Assembly (NCBI GenBank): GCA_958450365.1
Contig: CAUEEP010000923.1
Coordinates: forward strand, 1,133,501-1,197,500
DNA length: 64,000 nt
From: Mesorhabditis belari
Lineage: Eukaryota; Nematoda; Chromadorea; Rhabditida; Rhabditidae
Direction of reading: 5' to 3'
The translations under genes and the position numbers were made by a program. Of the stretch, positions 52,701 to 64,000 are shown piece by piece. The notes beneath the pieces are model-generated. The model was not told the origin of the DNA. It did not search any database and was given only the letters and a program-made list of their open reading frames with translations. Position 1 is the first letter of the stretch. Every line of letters starts with the position of its first letter.

Positions 52701-55303
52701 AGTTTTCCTTTTTTTTCACCTTTTATGTTTCCATTTATGACCTGTTGTTCACCGTTTCCCTTTCCCTTTCCCTTTTCCTTTTCTGTATCGTAATTCTCGA
52801 AGACATCCCCATAAAATCTCACCGTTTTTCTCTTTTCTATAGTGGTCAGTTGGATACGAGAGAAAAGATATGCAAATTTGGGATAGATAAAATGGATACA
52901 ATCAATCTCTTTTCTATTGAAATCCAAAAGAAATCCGGGAGCTAGCAAATCTGGAGCAAATCCGATGTTTACCACTGATCACCCTGATTCTCTTTGTACA
53001 TTAACGTTATTAGACGTTATCTAATATCTTTTATTAGCTGAATATCTTTATGTATCCATTGAAAAGTTTGAGATATAATAATGATATAGTTTTCTACTGT
53101 AAATATTTAAATAGAACGCCCCCCATAATAGATAGCCAAATTTTATACTTTAGTGGACTAGACTTAGCTTGGAGTCAGGCACAAGCCATTCCAGGCAAGC
53201 CTAGATCCAGTCTGATCGGATAGGGGCTCGGCCTGGCCAACTAACCCATGAATCAGAGCATGAATCCCTGCACCTAATCTTGGACATCTAGCTAAACATT
53301 TTTTGTTCCTTTACAAAAGTTCTACTTGGTCTAAGTCTTTTTACATTTGTTCAGGTTCATAATTCTCCATGCTCCAATCCACTAGACAGTCAGAGTTGCC
53401 CACTTTTTTATTAGTACTGTTGAGTATCTAATCCGGTACTGATTCATGTAATGAACCAACACCATTCGGTAAGGAAATTGCTGGCAATGGCTGAAGTTTG
53501 GGTTATTTTCCGTTTTTTACTGTAGTCATTACCTTCAAATCTTGGTTTTGCGCAGAATTTTTTATACTCTACTTTCTTTCCGCTCTTCATTTCTCATTTC
53601 CCCCAGAATTTTCCGAGCAATTGCCATGAATTACCCTCACAGAAAACTCAACAAATGGCTTAAAATTCGAGAAATAATTTGCATTTTCTGAGAGATTCTC
53701 TCCCTTTCAATTTTCTCACAGAACAACAAAGAACGCAAAATTTTCTTTTTTTTACGCTTTCTTTTCATTTGTCCATTTTATTTTCGCTATTTTCCTTTTC
53801 TCTTTTTTCAAACGACCAATTTTGTGGGTGTTTCCTCGACTTTTGAGAAAATTTCCTTTATGGAACACTTGCTATTTTCTACTAAAGATCATTGTGTTTT
53901 TGTAAACAATTCACAAGTCTTCACTTCACCATATTCCATCACCGTTTTCTTACCCACAATTTGTGTTTCGTTTGAACTTTTGAGAAGAAGTAATTCTATG
54001 GTTATAGATAAAGACTTGATGATCTAGAAAGCATACCCGGGTCTGGCTTTGAAAAGTTCCAAAATCGACTCAAGTTTGGTCTGTTCTTGACCAGGTCTGG
54101 TCAGTTATTAGATATAGAAGTTAGGCCTAAACCTCGCTTCGACCTGGGATGGTCTGACTATTCTAGGGTTTGTTTTGAACATCTCTTTTGCTAAGATATG
54201 GATAACTAGGGTGATGTCTGATCCAGTTGACCTCTTGGTCACAAGCTTTAATTGCTTTGCAACTAGATGACACCATTTCCGATGGGGTAAACGATTCAAT
54301 CGACTCCTTTGTTCTGTTCTCGATATCAACTTGATAACTTTTTCGGCAAGTATCAAGTTTTTGCTGTGTTGATAGAAAGAAGAGAAAGAAGAGAAAGAAG
54401 AGAAAGAAGAAGAAGAAGAAGAAAGAAAACTTTCATTTGGGTAAAACAAAAGAAATTTTCGGGCAGGGAAAAATGGTGGAGAGGGAAATTTTTGAGAGAA
54501 ATTAGGGAGCAAATTTTCGAGACACAATGAAATGAAAAAGGACAACGCAAAAGGGAAAAAAAAGAAAAGAACAGACTGTAGTAACATGCCTTTTCACATT
54601 CGCTTTTTCTCTTTTTCAATTTTTGACCGTTTTTTTCCCGTGTTTGACCTTTTTCCCACTCTGGAAGAAACATTGATGGACTGACAATTCTTTTGATTGA
54701 CGCCTTTGTCATTTGATTGATAAAATTCGTACTGAATTACTACGGTTTTTTCCGGTTTAGTTGTGCAGTTGGTACCCTAGATTTCTGGTCCGGCTACCCC
54801 GGTTCAGCTATCCAATAACATTTTGATTAGCTAAGTAGTTCTTTGACAAGTTCTCTGGATCCTTTGTCCACTTATCAAATTGCCCATAATACTTGAATAA
54901 GTTATCCAGTTGATATCTTGATTTAGTTACCCAATATCCTTTGATTGTCCTTTGATTGGTATTCCAATTTAGCTATGTATTAGCTAATTGGTTTAGTTAC
55001 CCAATCAGTCTAAATGACTTGCCTGCTTTTGTCCAATCAATCACTAATTACTTGATTTGTTACCAAGTACTGATTAAGGCACTCATTGTCAAACCATTCT
55101 CAAACAGCACACAGGATTCAACTTTTCCCAGTTGCCACTCGGTTCAGTTACCCACTGGTCAAGTTTTAAACCCCGGTTTAATTAACCAAGTTTAATTAAC
55201 CAATTAATCAAGCTGATTGAATCTAATTGTTCGCAACATTATTTCCTTGTTTTACTTGATTAAATCTTTTCTTGTGTTCCTTTTTACCCGTTTCTTTCAG
55301 GGC
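49706..55303. other. 5.6 kb region without a recognisable gene
   Basis: AT-rich with many polypyrimidine tracts, e.g. CCCTTTCCCTTTCCC at about 52757-52780 and a GAAAGAAGA purine microsatellite at 54370-54425. Short ORFs on both strands have no family features. The right end, just before the PTR first exon, has repeated words such as TAGCTACCCAAT/GGTTTAGTTACCCA (54960-55200). It may be the promoter and a long 5' intron or outron of the PTR gene. A relic containing AAATAGAACGCCCCCC lies at about 53110. Confidence 0.4.
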
Positions 55304-58300
55304 ATGCGCCCACTGGAGCGTGTCTTCTACAAATATGGATACCTTATCGCCACTCATCCATGGCCATTCATTGTGAGTTGAAAAATTTTTTTTCTAATTT
55401 TATCTATCATCTACAGATCATTCCCACTCTGCTCACCATCATCTCCACATACGGTTTTTTGTACTTTCACTCACAGGTGAGATTCACAAATCTATAAGCA
55501 AAGCCGTCTGTTCATAAAATCAATAAAAAAACTTAACTTTGTCCGTTCAAGTTTTTTTATAAAAAATCTACAAACAAACCGTCTGCTAATAAAATCAATC
55601 GAAAAAAGCTCGATTTTGGCCGAATTAATAATCCATGGAAGAAAAGCAAGAAGAAATAAACGAATAACGGTAAATAATAAGTGAATAATGATTTTCGGAA
55701 GTAAAACACAAGTATTTCTTGGGAAAATTTAAAGCGCATAGGCTACGGTAGTTTGCGCACTCTATAAAGCGCCGACTGAACAATTTGGACTCAATGCGTT
55801 CAAAATGCTACTAGTTTTTGCTGAAATATCAAAATGTTGTTATTCTTGCTTCAAATTTTTAAAAAATAGTTGATGCACGATAGTTGCTAAGGGTTTTGCA
55901 TAACTTCTACATATTCTCGTGAAGTATTACTTCAAAGTCAAGGGTTAAAATCGAAATTTGCGTCTTTTATATGTTCATCCAGACAGTATTCAATAATCAA
56001 GTCCTATTCAAAGTTATTTCTTAGAGTATTAGTGTGTTCCTCACGAGAAATGGGTTTTTTTTAAACGCAAGGAAAAATTACTTTAGGAAAAATTACTTTT
56101 AGCGAAAATTATTGCAAAAAATTGGCGCAAAAAAATGACGAGCGACGAATTATATACGACTCTTTTTAAAGATATTCAGCCGTTTAACTGATTTGGTGGC
56201 AAATCCCTTCACAAGTAAAGATATTCAATTTACGCGACGTGTAAAGAGGATTACTCGTAGTTAATCGATCAAAAACGTCGATTAATCGAGTTTACTTATT
56301 ACTCATGCAAATTTTACTCGAGTAATTTACTTACTCGCGAGGGACACACTTTAATCCAAACCCTTTAACGGAGGTTGGGGACCTCCTAGAATTCCCCGGT
56401 TTCATCATGGCAACAAAACACACTCTATTATCTATTCTATATAACTTTTGTCAAGTTTCAATTTCAGGATGACATTTGGGATATCTATGCACCAACAAAC
56501 GGGCTGAGTCGGGTCGAAGAGAAAGCTTTACAGAGATTCGAATATGCGAGCGCGAGTCATCATCATCGAGTGAGTGAAAAAAAAAAGAACAATATCCGGA
56601 TCCTGTTTACCGCAGCTTTTCTGCTTCTTTTCTCAAGCCATAGTCACGAAAAATTCTTTTCTAAATCTCTATTTAGATGCAAATTCTGATCTCTCGAAAA
56701 GACGGCGGCTCACTGTTGTTTATGAAATATTTGGATGAAATCGATCACACTCATCATTTGATCACCGAAAATGTGACCGCCTCAAACGGGAATTCCACTT
56801 TTCGATACGAGTTTGTTTCTGAATTATCGATATTTATAAATGCTTATATAAAAAGATGATGATCTTTTAAAAAAAAAAGATGATGATCTTTTTTCAGTGA
56901 AATGTGCGGTGTTTATTGTGCGGACAGCAATGCCGGAGTGATCGCTTTTTTGAAGGTACTTTTTATGAAAGTTATGAGTAGTCATACTTTGAAACTTTAG
57001 AGTTAATATAGGAAAAAAAAGTATAAGAATTTTTCCAGGCCACTATTGAAACAAACTCCTCGCAACTCATTTTCACTTTTCCCAAAGCATCTGCTTTCAA
57101 TAATGAGGTGAGAAAGACAGTCATGGACAAAAGTCTTGGCGGCTCCTGGGTGGAAACTTTCAAACGCAAATTTAGGAACCTTTCCGAGAGGCTATAAAAA
57201 AGTTGTCACAAGTATTTTTGAGCATTTTTGCTCTACTTTTAGTTATGACCAAGCATTGAACTCGAAAGTTTATTTTAAACAACAAAAATAGACCAAGACA
57301 AAGTCAAAGACAAAAAGGGTCACAAAAACAATGGACAAAAGTCTTGGCGGCTTACTAAAATAGCAGCTCTTCTAATCGCCAATCCAGCTTGAATCAAACG
57401 ACGGCTAACAGTTTTTCGTGAGATAACCTTATTTGAAAGATTCTTGATGAAAGCCACGCCGTCGGTTGCTGTCTTTTGTCCATGACTGTAGGGAAATTGA
57501 ATAAGATTTGATAAAAGTTTCGATATTCTTTATAATTTATTAGATTTTTGATATTTCCAGGCTTTCCTCGGCTATTCGATCGGCAATTTGACAAAAGATT
57601 CGATGGGAATTGTGCGTGAAGCGAGGATGATCATTTTGCATTATATGGTAGAGTATAATTGATATATAATTTTTATATCAAAACACTAGACACTAGAGTA
57701 CTTATGCTGTATAAGATCTAAATTCTGTTGTTATTATAAATTTTCAAGCATTCTAGGTTGACACTTCACTTCTAAATGGAAAGGAATTGGCAAGGAATTT
57801 CGAGTTTCAATTGAGGAAGATTTTCGAGGTTTGTTTAGGTTAAAAATATCAATACTTTTGCTAAATGCTAATTGCTAAATGATTTCAATCCATTCACTGA
57901 ATATCTTTAGATTTTGACTCGAGAAAGTCGGCATCTCGATTATGCTTTGTTGAGTCGAACGAGAGAGTTGGAGGAGCAACGGTGAGTGTACGGGGAAAGG
58001 AAAGCATCTACTGCAGTAATCTAGTAATCAGTAGAATAGATTAATCTACTGTAGACAATCATAAATACAATCAACGTCTACAGAATTACACTAATTTTTA
58101 ACATTTCCAATCTATCAACAAGTTCCCAGGGCGATCTCCTTGACGGCTATCCCATATCTTTTCATCACATCAATCGTTCTCCTCGGCTTTATGTTGATCA
58201 CTCTCGTCTCATTTCCACTATATAAAAGTCAACATATTGAGGTGAAAAATCGAGTTTTACAGTTGCAGTTTAGCCTGGTCTCGTCTTGCACTAAACATTT

Positions 58301-61300
58301 AACAAAGTTAAGCAATTTAACCCCAAAAACTTCAAATTTAGGCAATAATCGCAATCATCTCTCCAACGATGGCTCTTTGGACAACAGTGGGCTTTCTGTG
58401 GTAAGAGATTCGCTTCAAAATCCTCAAAAAAAATACTCGAGCTACTTTGGTTTTAAAAATGAAGCCGTTTAGAGAGCAAAAATTTCCCAATTTTCACTGA
58501 ATTTTAGGTGGTGTGGTTTCCCGTTCTCGAACATTCTCACCGTTGTCCCATTTCTGGTGATCACTATTGGAATCGATGACGCTTTTTTGATACTCGCTGG
58601 GTGGCGGCAGAGCACGTGAGTTGATTGGCAAAGGAAATCAATAATCGTTGCAAGTTATTGTACAGTGTACAGCGATGGTACTAACTTACACGTACTAACT
58701 TACTAAAAAGCAAGTTTAACCTGTATAACTGTATAATCTATAACTAATAATAAAGAGGATCCGGATCCGTAAGCAGGTTAGAGGAAGCCAAAACCTGTCT
58801 GGCTAGAAATCACAAGGGAAAGACACCAAGTCAAGATGGCTTTTTGACTCGAGACCAAGTCCATCTTATAGAGTCGGCCATGGGGATCTTGAATCCGTTT
58901 TTAGTTTTTGCAGAACATTTCGTAAACACGAGATATTTGGCTAAAAACTAAAACAGATTCGAGATCTCCATGACCGACTCTATAAAATGGACTTGATCTC
59001 GAGTCAAAAGGCCAGCTTAACTCGATTTCCCTTGTCAGATCTAGATCCGACGGTCTCAGGAAATTGTGTGGGCTAAGTCTACAGTAAAATCAAGAAGGCC
59101 AAATACAAAGCCACACAACCTTTCAGTCTTTAGACTCATCTTGGTGAAGAATTAATTGTTTTAGCTGCTTATTTCAGAAAGTTCTTTTTGTATTTAGTGT
59201 CGGCGCGTCTTTGGAGCAACGAATGGCGGAGAGTGTGGCTATTTCCGGGGCTTCGGTCAGTGTCACTTCAGGTCAGTGTTCAGTATGTTCAAAAATACTA
59301 TCTAAGATAAAATAGTTGGCACTTGTTATTTGTTAATAATTGGTAATTTTTCCACACTAATTTCCATACAACTCATCGATTAAAGTCCATGGATAAAAAT
59401 GACAAAAACTTGATTGATTCGTGACTCTTTATCCACGAAAATTTGCATATGTCGTAGCCGATTATGAATGAAATTTTTGGTAAATCTTTCTAGTAGAGCA
59501 ACCCTTTAATGTATGAGGACAATATTATAACATCTTGTAGCGAATTAAATTTTGCGTCGATTGGTACCAAATTTGTGAGTTTAGGTTAAAAATTACCGGC
59601 GCTACAACGTTTCATTCAAAATCGGCGGGACCCCCGTAGCCGATTATGAATGAGCGGGTCTAGGAGCGTCCAACCATTAAGTATTTGGTATCATTCAACG
59701 CAGAATCATTAATAATTATGTTAAATTTTTAAAATTAGAAAGATTTGATAAAAAGAAAAAAAATTAGAGCAAAAAAACTGTTTGTTCAAAAGGAAACTTT
59801 GAGGTCCCATAATTTTTTTTCTTTTTATCCAATCTTTCTAATTTAAAAAATTTAACATAATTATTAATGATTCTGCGTTAAATGATACCAAATACTTGAT
59901 GGTTGGACGCTCCTAGACCCACTCATTCATAATCGGCTACGACACATATATGAAATGTAAACTGCATTGTAAATTTAGTGGCAAATATTCTGAGATTGTC
60001 ACAAGTATCAAAATTTCTCTATTCTCTATTTTCCAGTAACCGATGTGCTTTGTTTTGCCATCGGTCTCTTCTCGAATATGCCTGTCGTGCAACTTTTTTG
60101 CCTCTACGTGACCATCGCTTTGGCTATGGATTTTGTCTATCAGGTGATAAAATAAAAAAAAAGTAATACATCAAAAATATATCAAAGATACAGTCGAACC
60201 TCTCTATAACGTAACTCACGGGACGGCTATAGCTTACGTTATATAGGTTTACGTTATATAGAGTGCCGTTTTATATGGCTTAACGTCGGCCGGGACCGGT
60301 CACGCCTTACGTTGTAGAGAGGTTTACGTTTATCGAGGTTCGTTATAGAGAGGTTCGACTGTAGTTTTCATAATCATCTTTCATCTTTCAAATCTAGCTG
60401 ACTTTCTTTACGGCTTTGATGAGTTTCGTTGTGCGGCGGCAAATCACAATCGACGAGAAGCAACAAGCCAGCGGGCAATCGGTTAGTTCGCAAAAAGCTT
60501 AAAACATTCTTATTGTTAGTAAAAAGAATATCAGATATAGAAATGTATTTAAATTTCTAGAGTGAAACAAGTTCCATGCAAAAATGGCAAGAAAAGTTGC
60601 GAGATGGCTCGATTTTGTCGATGGAGACGAAGAAAAAGGTTCGAGAAATTCACTTTTTTGACTTTGATTGATTGATTTTGACTTTGTTCTTTTAGAAAAC
60701 TTCGAAATCTCGAGACTGGCTGGAGATTTTCGTCGACTGGTTGCATAGCGGCTTTGCGAAAGTTCTCGTGATGACCATTTTTGGAGCACACATTGGAGTG
60801 AGTTGAGGGAACGAGCGAGCTTTCCTTCTTCCTCTTTTCTTCCTCCTTTCTTTCCCCTTATTTTCCTTCTTTCTCTTGCCAAATTAAGGTACCGTATAGC
60901 TTAGTGGTTAGAGTAATTGCCTGGAAAGCAAAAGGTCGAGAGTTCAATCCCCTCTCCGGATCGACCAAGTTAAAATCAAATAGAAATTAGAGACAAACTG
61001 GACATTTTGATCTTTGTACCGTAATCCGATTTCTATTTCGCACTAAATTTGGCTGATAAGCAAGTCTAGATAATCTCGTCATTTCAAAGAATAAAACAGA
61101 TAGATAAAGAGATTTAAAAATCTTGATTTCTATCAAAGAGCTTGATTTCTATCTTCCCATATTTTCAGCTGAGCTGCTATTTGGCGACGAAAGTGAACAC
61201 GGATTTCGACATGGAAAATCTCTATTTAGCTGATTCTCCGCTAACGGATATTAGTCGAAAAATGCAGAATTTTGTGTTAAAGGTAAGGTTGAAGGAAATA

Positions 61301-64000
61301 AACTAAAAATGGTCAATTTCCCAGGAATCTTTCATTGATAACTTTGCCGTTTATCCGATGCCCGATTTTGCGAATGAGACGGTGATTTGATTGAGCTTTG
61401 GTTAACAAAAAAAGAAAAAATTTTAGACCAGAAATCGTTTCGAGAAAATGGTTGAGAGATTGGAAATGATACCGAAATATGGTGGTGGATTGGATAATAC
61501 AAATTTATGGCTGAGGAAGTACAAAGAGGTGAGCCTGAATGAGATAAGTACTCGGAAATGCACCCTTTCTGACGCATTTAAAGGGTAAACGCCAGAAAGG
61601 GTGTGTTTACTATTTTCAGGCACAAAGTATACCCTGCTTAAAAGCTTGTTTCGATAAATAAAAGCTCAAAACTTTTATCTTTAGACGGTTTCTTTTTGGG
61701 GCGAAGACGATGAGGCGTGGAATGCGGAGACTTTGCTAAACAACTATAGAGAGAACGATTTCGATGAGAAATATATCACGACTAGGTAAATCAATTTTTG
61801 AAAGTAAGATATGGACCAGAAGTCAAGCTAGGCCAGGCCAGACTCAAATTGGTTTTGCTTTTGGGACCAAATGGTTGACTTGCTTAATTTTCCAGAGCAC
61901 AAAAACATGCCAGCGTATAGGACTACTGTAAATTACAAGTAAAGTACGAGTCCAACTATGATAGATCACAGAGGTTTCAACAAGTCTTTAAAACATACAA
62001 TCGGACCCAGGCCAGGCTAAGACTAGATCTGGCTACTGATCAACCTAGGTACTTTATATGAGCCAGGCTCAGCCAGGCAAAGGCTAGACTAGAGCCAGGT
62101 CCGGTCAGGTTGTAGTTAGGCCAGTGATAGGCTCGAGTTTAGCTGGAATAGATACTTTTTATGGACCAGAAGTCAAGCTAGGCCAGGCCAGGCTCAAATT
62201 GGTTTTGCTTTTGGGACCAAATTGTTGGCTTGCTTAATTTTCCAGAGCACAAGAACATGCCAGAGAATAGGACTACTGTAAATTACAAGTAAAGTACTAG
62301 ATAAACTTGACTATAAACTACTCTACTATAAACTATTAAACATTTATAATTCAAATCCCAATTCCAGCAAAAATCCCCAAGGAATTGAGGTGATCGACGG
62401 GTTTTTCTTCACAATTGTCTACCAAAATATGAGCTCATTTCTCGAGGTGGAAACATTGATGGAAATACGGTAGAGAAATGAATCTTAATGTAAAAGTGAG
62501 AATTATTCAGTCGAAAAATCATTTCTGAATATCCGGAATTCACTGTGCATGCACATCATCCATTTGAAAAGGTTTGTTAAGGGTTTTTGAAACGTTTAAG
62601 GGTTTGATTTGAAACGATTAATTTCCCAGGTGCCAACTGAGAGCGCCGCCGCCGCGCCCACAAATTTCATCCAAACAAGTGGTTCGTTTTTACATAAAGC
62701 TATGGGATTAAACTTTAAAGCTCAACTAAGATATTCCTGGATGAAAAGTAGTGTGACGGTTTTACTTTGGTTTACTTTAGTAGAGTCGGAATTTGAAGTT
62801 TAAATGTAAAATGACTGAATTTCTCTTAAATTTTTCAATAAACTAAAGAATATTCAGTTATTGGGTTGTCCAGTTATGAATGCGCGTTTTTTTACTATTC
62901 TGTAAATTTCTCAAGATACCGAAATCAAGAAAAAGATATATATATGAGTATTATTCGAAAGCTGAAGATCTCCTCTACATTTTGATATAAAAAGCTTTTG
63001 AATTTGTTCAGCTTTTGGGCAAATTGACTGCACAGAAGAAGAGGTGGCCAAAAAATGGAAGGGTGCCTTTGGATCAAGTTTTGGCTCCGCTCAAATTGAG
63101 TTAACCGTTTGATGCTTGGCCAATGGATATATCAATACAAGTTTTTTTCTAAATATAACAATTTCAGAGCATCTTTACTTTTCTGGGCGGTTATTTTCCA
63201 CCATAAAACTTGAGGAATAGCTAAGCTGGAATGGGTTTTTCTCGAAAACGACCTCTCCCTTTGTGCAATCAATTTGCCCAAAAGCTGAACAAATTCCAAA
63301 GCTTTTTATATCAAAATGTAGAGGAGATCTTCAGCTTTCGAATAATATATAACACTCATATACATCTGTTCGATATCTTGAGAAATTTACAAAATAGTAA
63401 AAACGCGCATTCATAACTGGACAACCCAATAGTTTTATCTTATCCGTAACCCAATTTTTTTTACTTACAAATTCCAGTGTCTGCAATAATTCTGATGTCC
63501 CTGCTCGTGCTGATCTTTGTCATGAAATTCGAGGCGATTATTTCGGTGGTCATCTCGATTATCTCGATTTGCATTGGTGAGTGAAAAAGCTGGAATAATA
63601 AAGGCTTTAGCAGTGTTAATAGTGATTATTTTTAGAGTCAACTCGTTTTTAAAAACTTTTGTTATTTATTTCGCAGAAATTTCTCGGTAACTTTATATTA
63701 GTTTTCAAGAGGAGATTCAAAGCTATTGAATGGCTATAATAGTTTAGTTTATCTTTAAAAGTTCACCAAGTTATCAGTAAAACAGTTGACGATGCGACTG
63801 TACGCTCAAAATGCCGTTGTCGCGAATGTGTTAAACTGTAGGTGTAGCTCAGGCTCGGCTTAGGCTTAGGGCTTAAGTAAGCAAGAGGTCGCCGGTTCGA
63901 ATTCTAACCTAAATCCATAAAACATAAAATAAGACTGACAACCGAATGACTTAACATTTCCAGGAATAATTGGCTATCTTCATTTGTGGGATGTCCATTT
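55304..64000 (+). CDS. patched-related (PTR) membrane protein with sterol-sensing-type domain, 3' incomplete
   Basis: More than 20 exons. PTR proteins are RND-type transporters related to Patched/Dispatched, expanded in nematodes and tied to moulting and lipid or sterol handling. The ATG at 55304, just after a TTTCTTTCAG acceptor, opens MRPLERVFYKYGYLIATHPW, then TM1 (FIIIPTLLTIISTYGFLYF). The extracellular loop follows with DDIWDIYAPTNGLSRVEEKA and EMCGVYCADSNAGV. The SSD begins with AISLTAIPYLFITSIVLLG, then AIIAIISPTMALWTTVGFL, FSNILTVVPFLVITIGIDDA (the GxDD motif of RND proteins), SVGASLEQRMAESVAISGAS, VTDVLCFAIGLFSNMPVVQL and TFFTALMSFVVRR. A second loop (VNTDFDMENLYLADSPLTD, GFFFTIVYQNMSSFLE) leads to SAIILMSLLVLIFVMKFEAI and IIGYLHLWDVHF, where the window ends. 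Introns contain at least six repeat or transposon insertions. Confidence 0.9.
56030..56350. mobile_element. TIR element AGTGTGTYCCTCRCGAG
   Basis: Left end AGTGTGTTCCTCACGAG (56030) and right end CTCGCGAGGGACACACT (56334-56350) are 17-bp inverted repeats with two mismatches. The right end matches the relic at about 796. It is intronic to PTR. No clear target duplication was seen; a hAT-type MITE is possible. Confidence 0.55.
57118..57488 (-). mobile_element. Tc1-like element, internally deleted
   Basis: Inverted ends CAGTCATGGACAAAAG at 57118 and its complement ending at 57488, with TA on the right. An internal partial copy (ATGGACAAAAGTCTTGGCGGC) lies at 57331. The minus strand near 57370-57440 keeps a helix-turn-helix fragment (ISRKTVSRRLIQAGLAIRR). 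It is intronic to PTR. Confidence 0.65.
58805..59040. repeat. long inverted repeat (hairpin arms about 105 bp)
   Basis: The left arm (about 58810-58915, with TTTTGACTCGAGACCAAGTC) and right arm (about 58940-59040, with GACTTGATCTCGAGTCAAAA) are imperfect inverted copies around a loop of about 25 nt. Intronic to PTR and non-coding. Confidence 0.75.
59636..59940. mobile_element. 305-bp foldback MITE, ends GTAGCCGATTATGAATGAG
   Basis: Two arms of about 125 bp match inverted, starting GTAGCCGATTATGAATGAGC and including GGAGCGTCCAACCAT. A partial solo end (GTAGCCGATTATGAATGAAA) lies at 59455. Intronic to PTR. Confidence 0.8.
60191..60361. mobile_element. 171-bp TA-flanked MITE, pogo/Tigger-type ends
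   Basis: The 21-bp TIRs are perfect, starting CAGTCGAACCTCTCTATAAC, and TA lies outside both ends. Such CAG...CTCTCTATAACG ends are typical of pogo/Tigger-derived MITEs. The interior repeats TTACGTTATATAG words. Intronic to PTR. Confidence 0.88.
60889..60966 (+). repeat. tRNA-Ser-like sequence
   Basis: TAGCTTAGTGGTTAGAG (A box), TTGC-CTGGAAA-GCAA (anticodon-like arm), GAGAGTTCAATCCCCTC (T-arm and B box). The acceptor arms do not pair. It shares the central arm with 27177. Intronic to PTR. Confidence 0.5.
61810..62298. repeat. direct repeat of about 139 bp
   Basis: 61810-61948 and 62160-62298 are near-identical (both start TATGGACCAGAAGTCAAGCT). The 210 bp between them is rich in AGGCCAG/GAGCCAGG words. 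Intronic to PTR. Confidence 0.85.
62861..63429. mobile_element. 569-bp TA-flanked foldback element, mariner-type ends
   Basis: It starts TTGGGTTGTCCAGTTATGAA and ends with the inverse, flanked by TA on both sides. The arms are about 170 bp (to about 63035 and from about 63255). TTGGGTTGTCC-like tips occur in mariner elements. The interior is non-coding. Intronic to PTR. Confidence 0.82.
63838..63910 (+). repeat. tRNA-like sequence
   Basis: GTAGCTCAGGCTCGG and the B box GGTTCGAATTC occur at tRNA spacing, with GTAGGT and ACCTAA as weak acceptor halves. It is intronic to PTR. Confidence 0.45.

Noticed and set aside
54309..54530. ORF of repeated RRERRER
   Set aside because: Translation of a GAAAGAAGA microsatellite.
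60889..60966. Functional tRNA-Ser gene
   Set aside because: D-, anticodon- and T-arms look reasonable, but the acceptor strands do not pair, so a tRNA-derived repeat is more likely.

Overview
The window looks like nuclear DNA of a free-living or parasitic nematode (order Rhabditida in the broad sense). It is AT-rich. Genes are split by many very short introns, mostly about 40-60 bases, with acceptors ending in TTTTAG or TTTCAG. Several first coding exons sit directly behind such an acceptor with no upstream exon in sight, as expected for spliced-leader trans-splicing. The protein families are nematode-like: a GLH-type Vasa helicase with zinc knuckles, a DB-module secreted protein and a patched-related (PTR) protein. 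The species cannot be named from the sequence. All gene models were spliced by eye and exon edges are approximate.

Layout. 1-4.8 kb is a transposon graveyard: tRNA-like repeats, a TA-flanked mariner relic, a pogo/Tigger-type transposase relic and a foldback element. 4.8-8.2 kb (+) is a CUL-1 type cullin. 8.2-10.7 kb holds tandem repeats and a rearranged DIRS retrotransposon relic. 10.7-16.1 kb (-) is a long multi-C2H2 zinc-finger gene. 16.3-20.8 kb is a nearly full-length DIRS-type tyrosine-recombinase retrotransposon with inverted terminal repeats. 21.6-22.9 kb (+) is an ALY/REF mRNA export factor, convergent with a DB-module secreted protein at 23.1-24.8 kb (-). 27.4-30.8 kb (-) is a doublecortin-domain gene whose introns carry a 12-bp satellite and TIR elements. 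32.5-33.6 kb is a second DIRS fragment flanked by a direct repeat.

34.8-43.8 kb (+) is the peroxisomal import receptor PEX5/PRX-5. One of its introns (4.28 kb) contains a complete GLH/Vasa DEAD-box gene on the opposite strand. 44.1-47.7 kb (-) is an aspartyl aminopeptidase (M18), with an unidentified coding-like block antisense in one intron. 48.0-49.7 kb is a segmental copy of a PEX5 intron-exon, interrupted by an element carrying a LINE reverse transcriptase fragment. 49.7-55.3 kb has no recognisable gene. 55.3 kb to the window end (+) is a PTR-family membrane protein with a sterol-sensing-type domain, incomplete at the right edge; its introns are filled with MITEs.

The host genes do unrelated housekeeping or germline jobs (ubiquitination, mRNA export, peroxisome import, germ granules, peptide turnover, sterol/lipid or morphogen-like transport). 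There is no operon-like pathway. The more unusual content is the gene-in-intron nesting, the DIRS family with its conserved pre-ORF1 stem-loop, tRNA-like repeats including one with a multiplied D-arm, and gene-fragment duplication.
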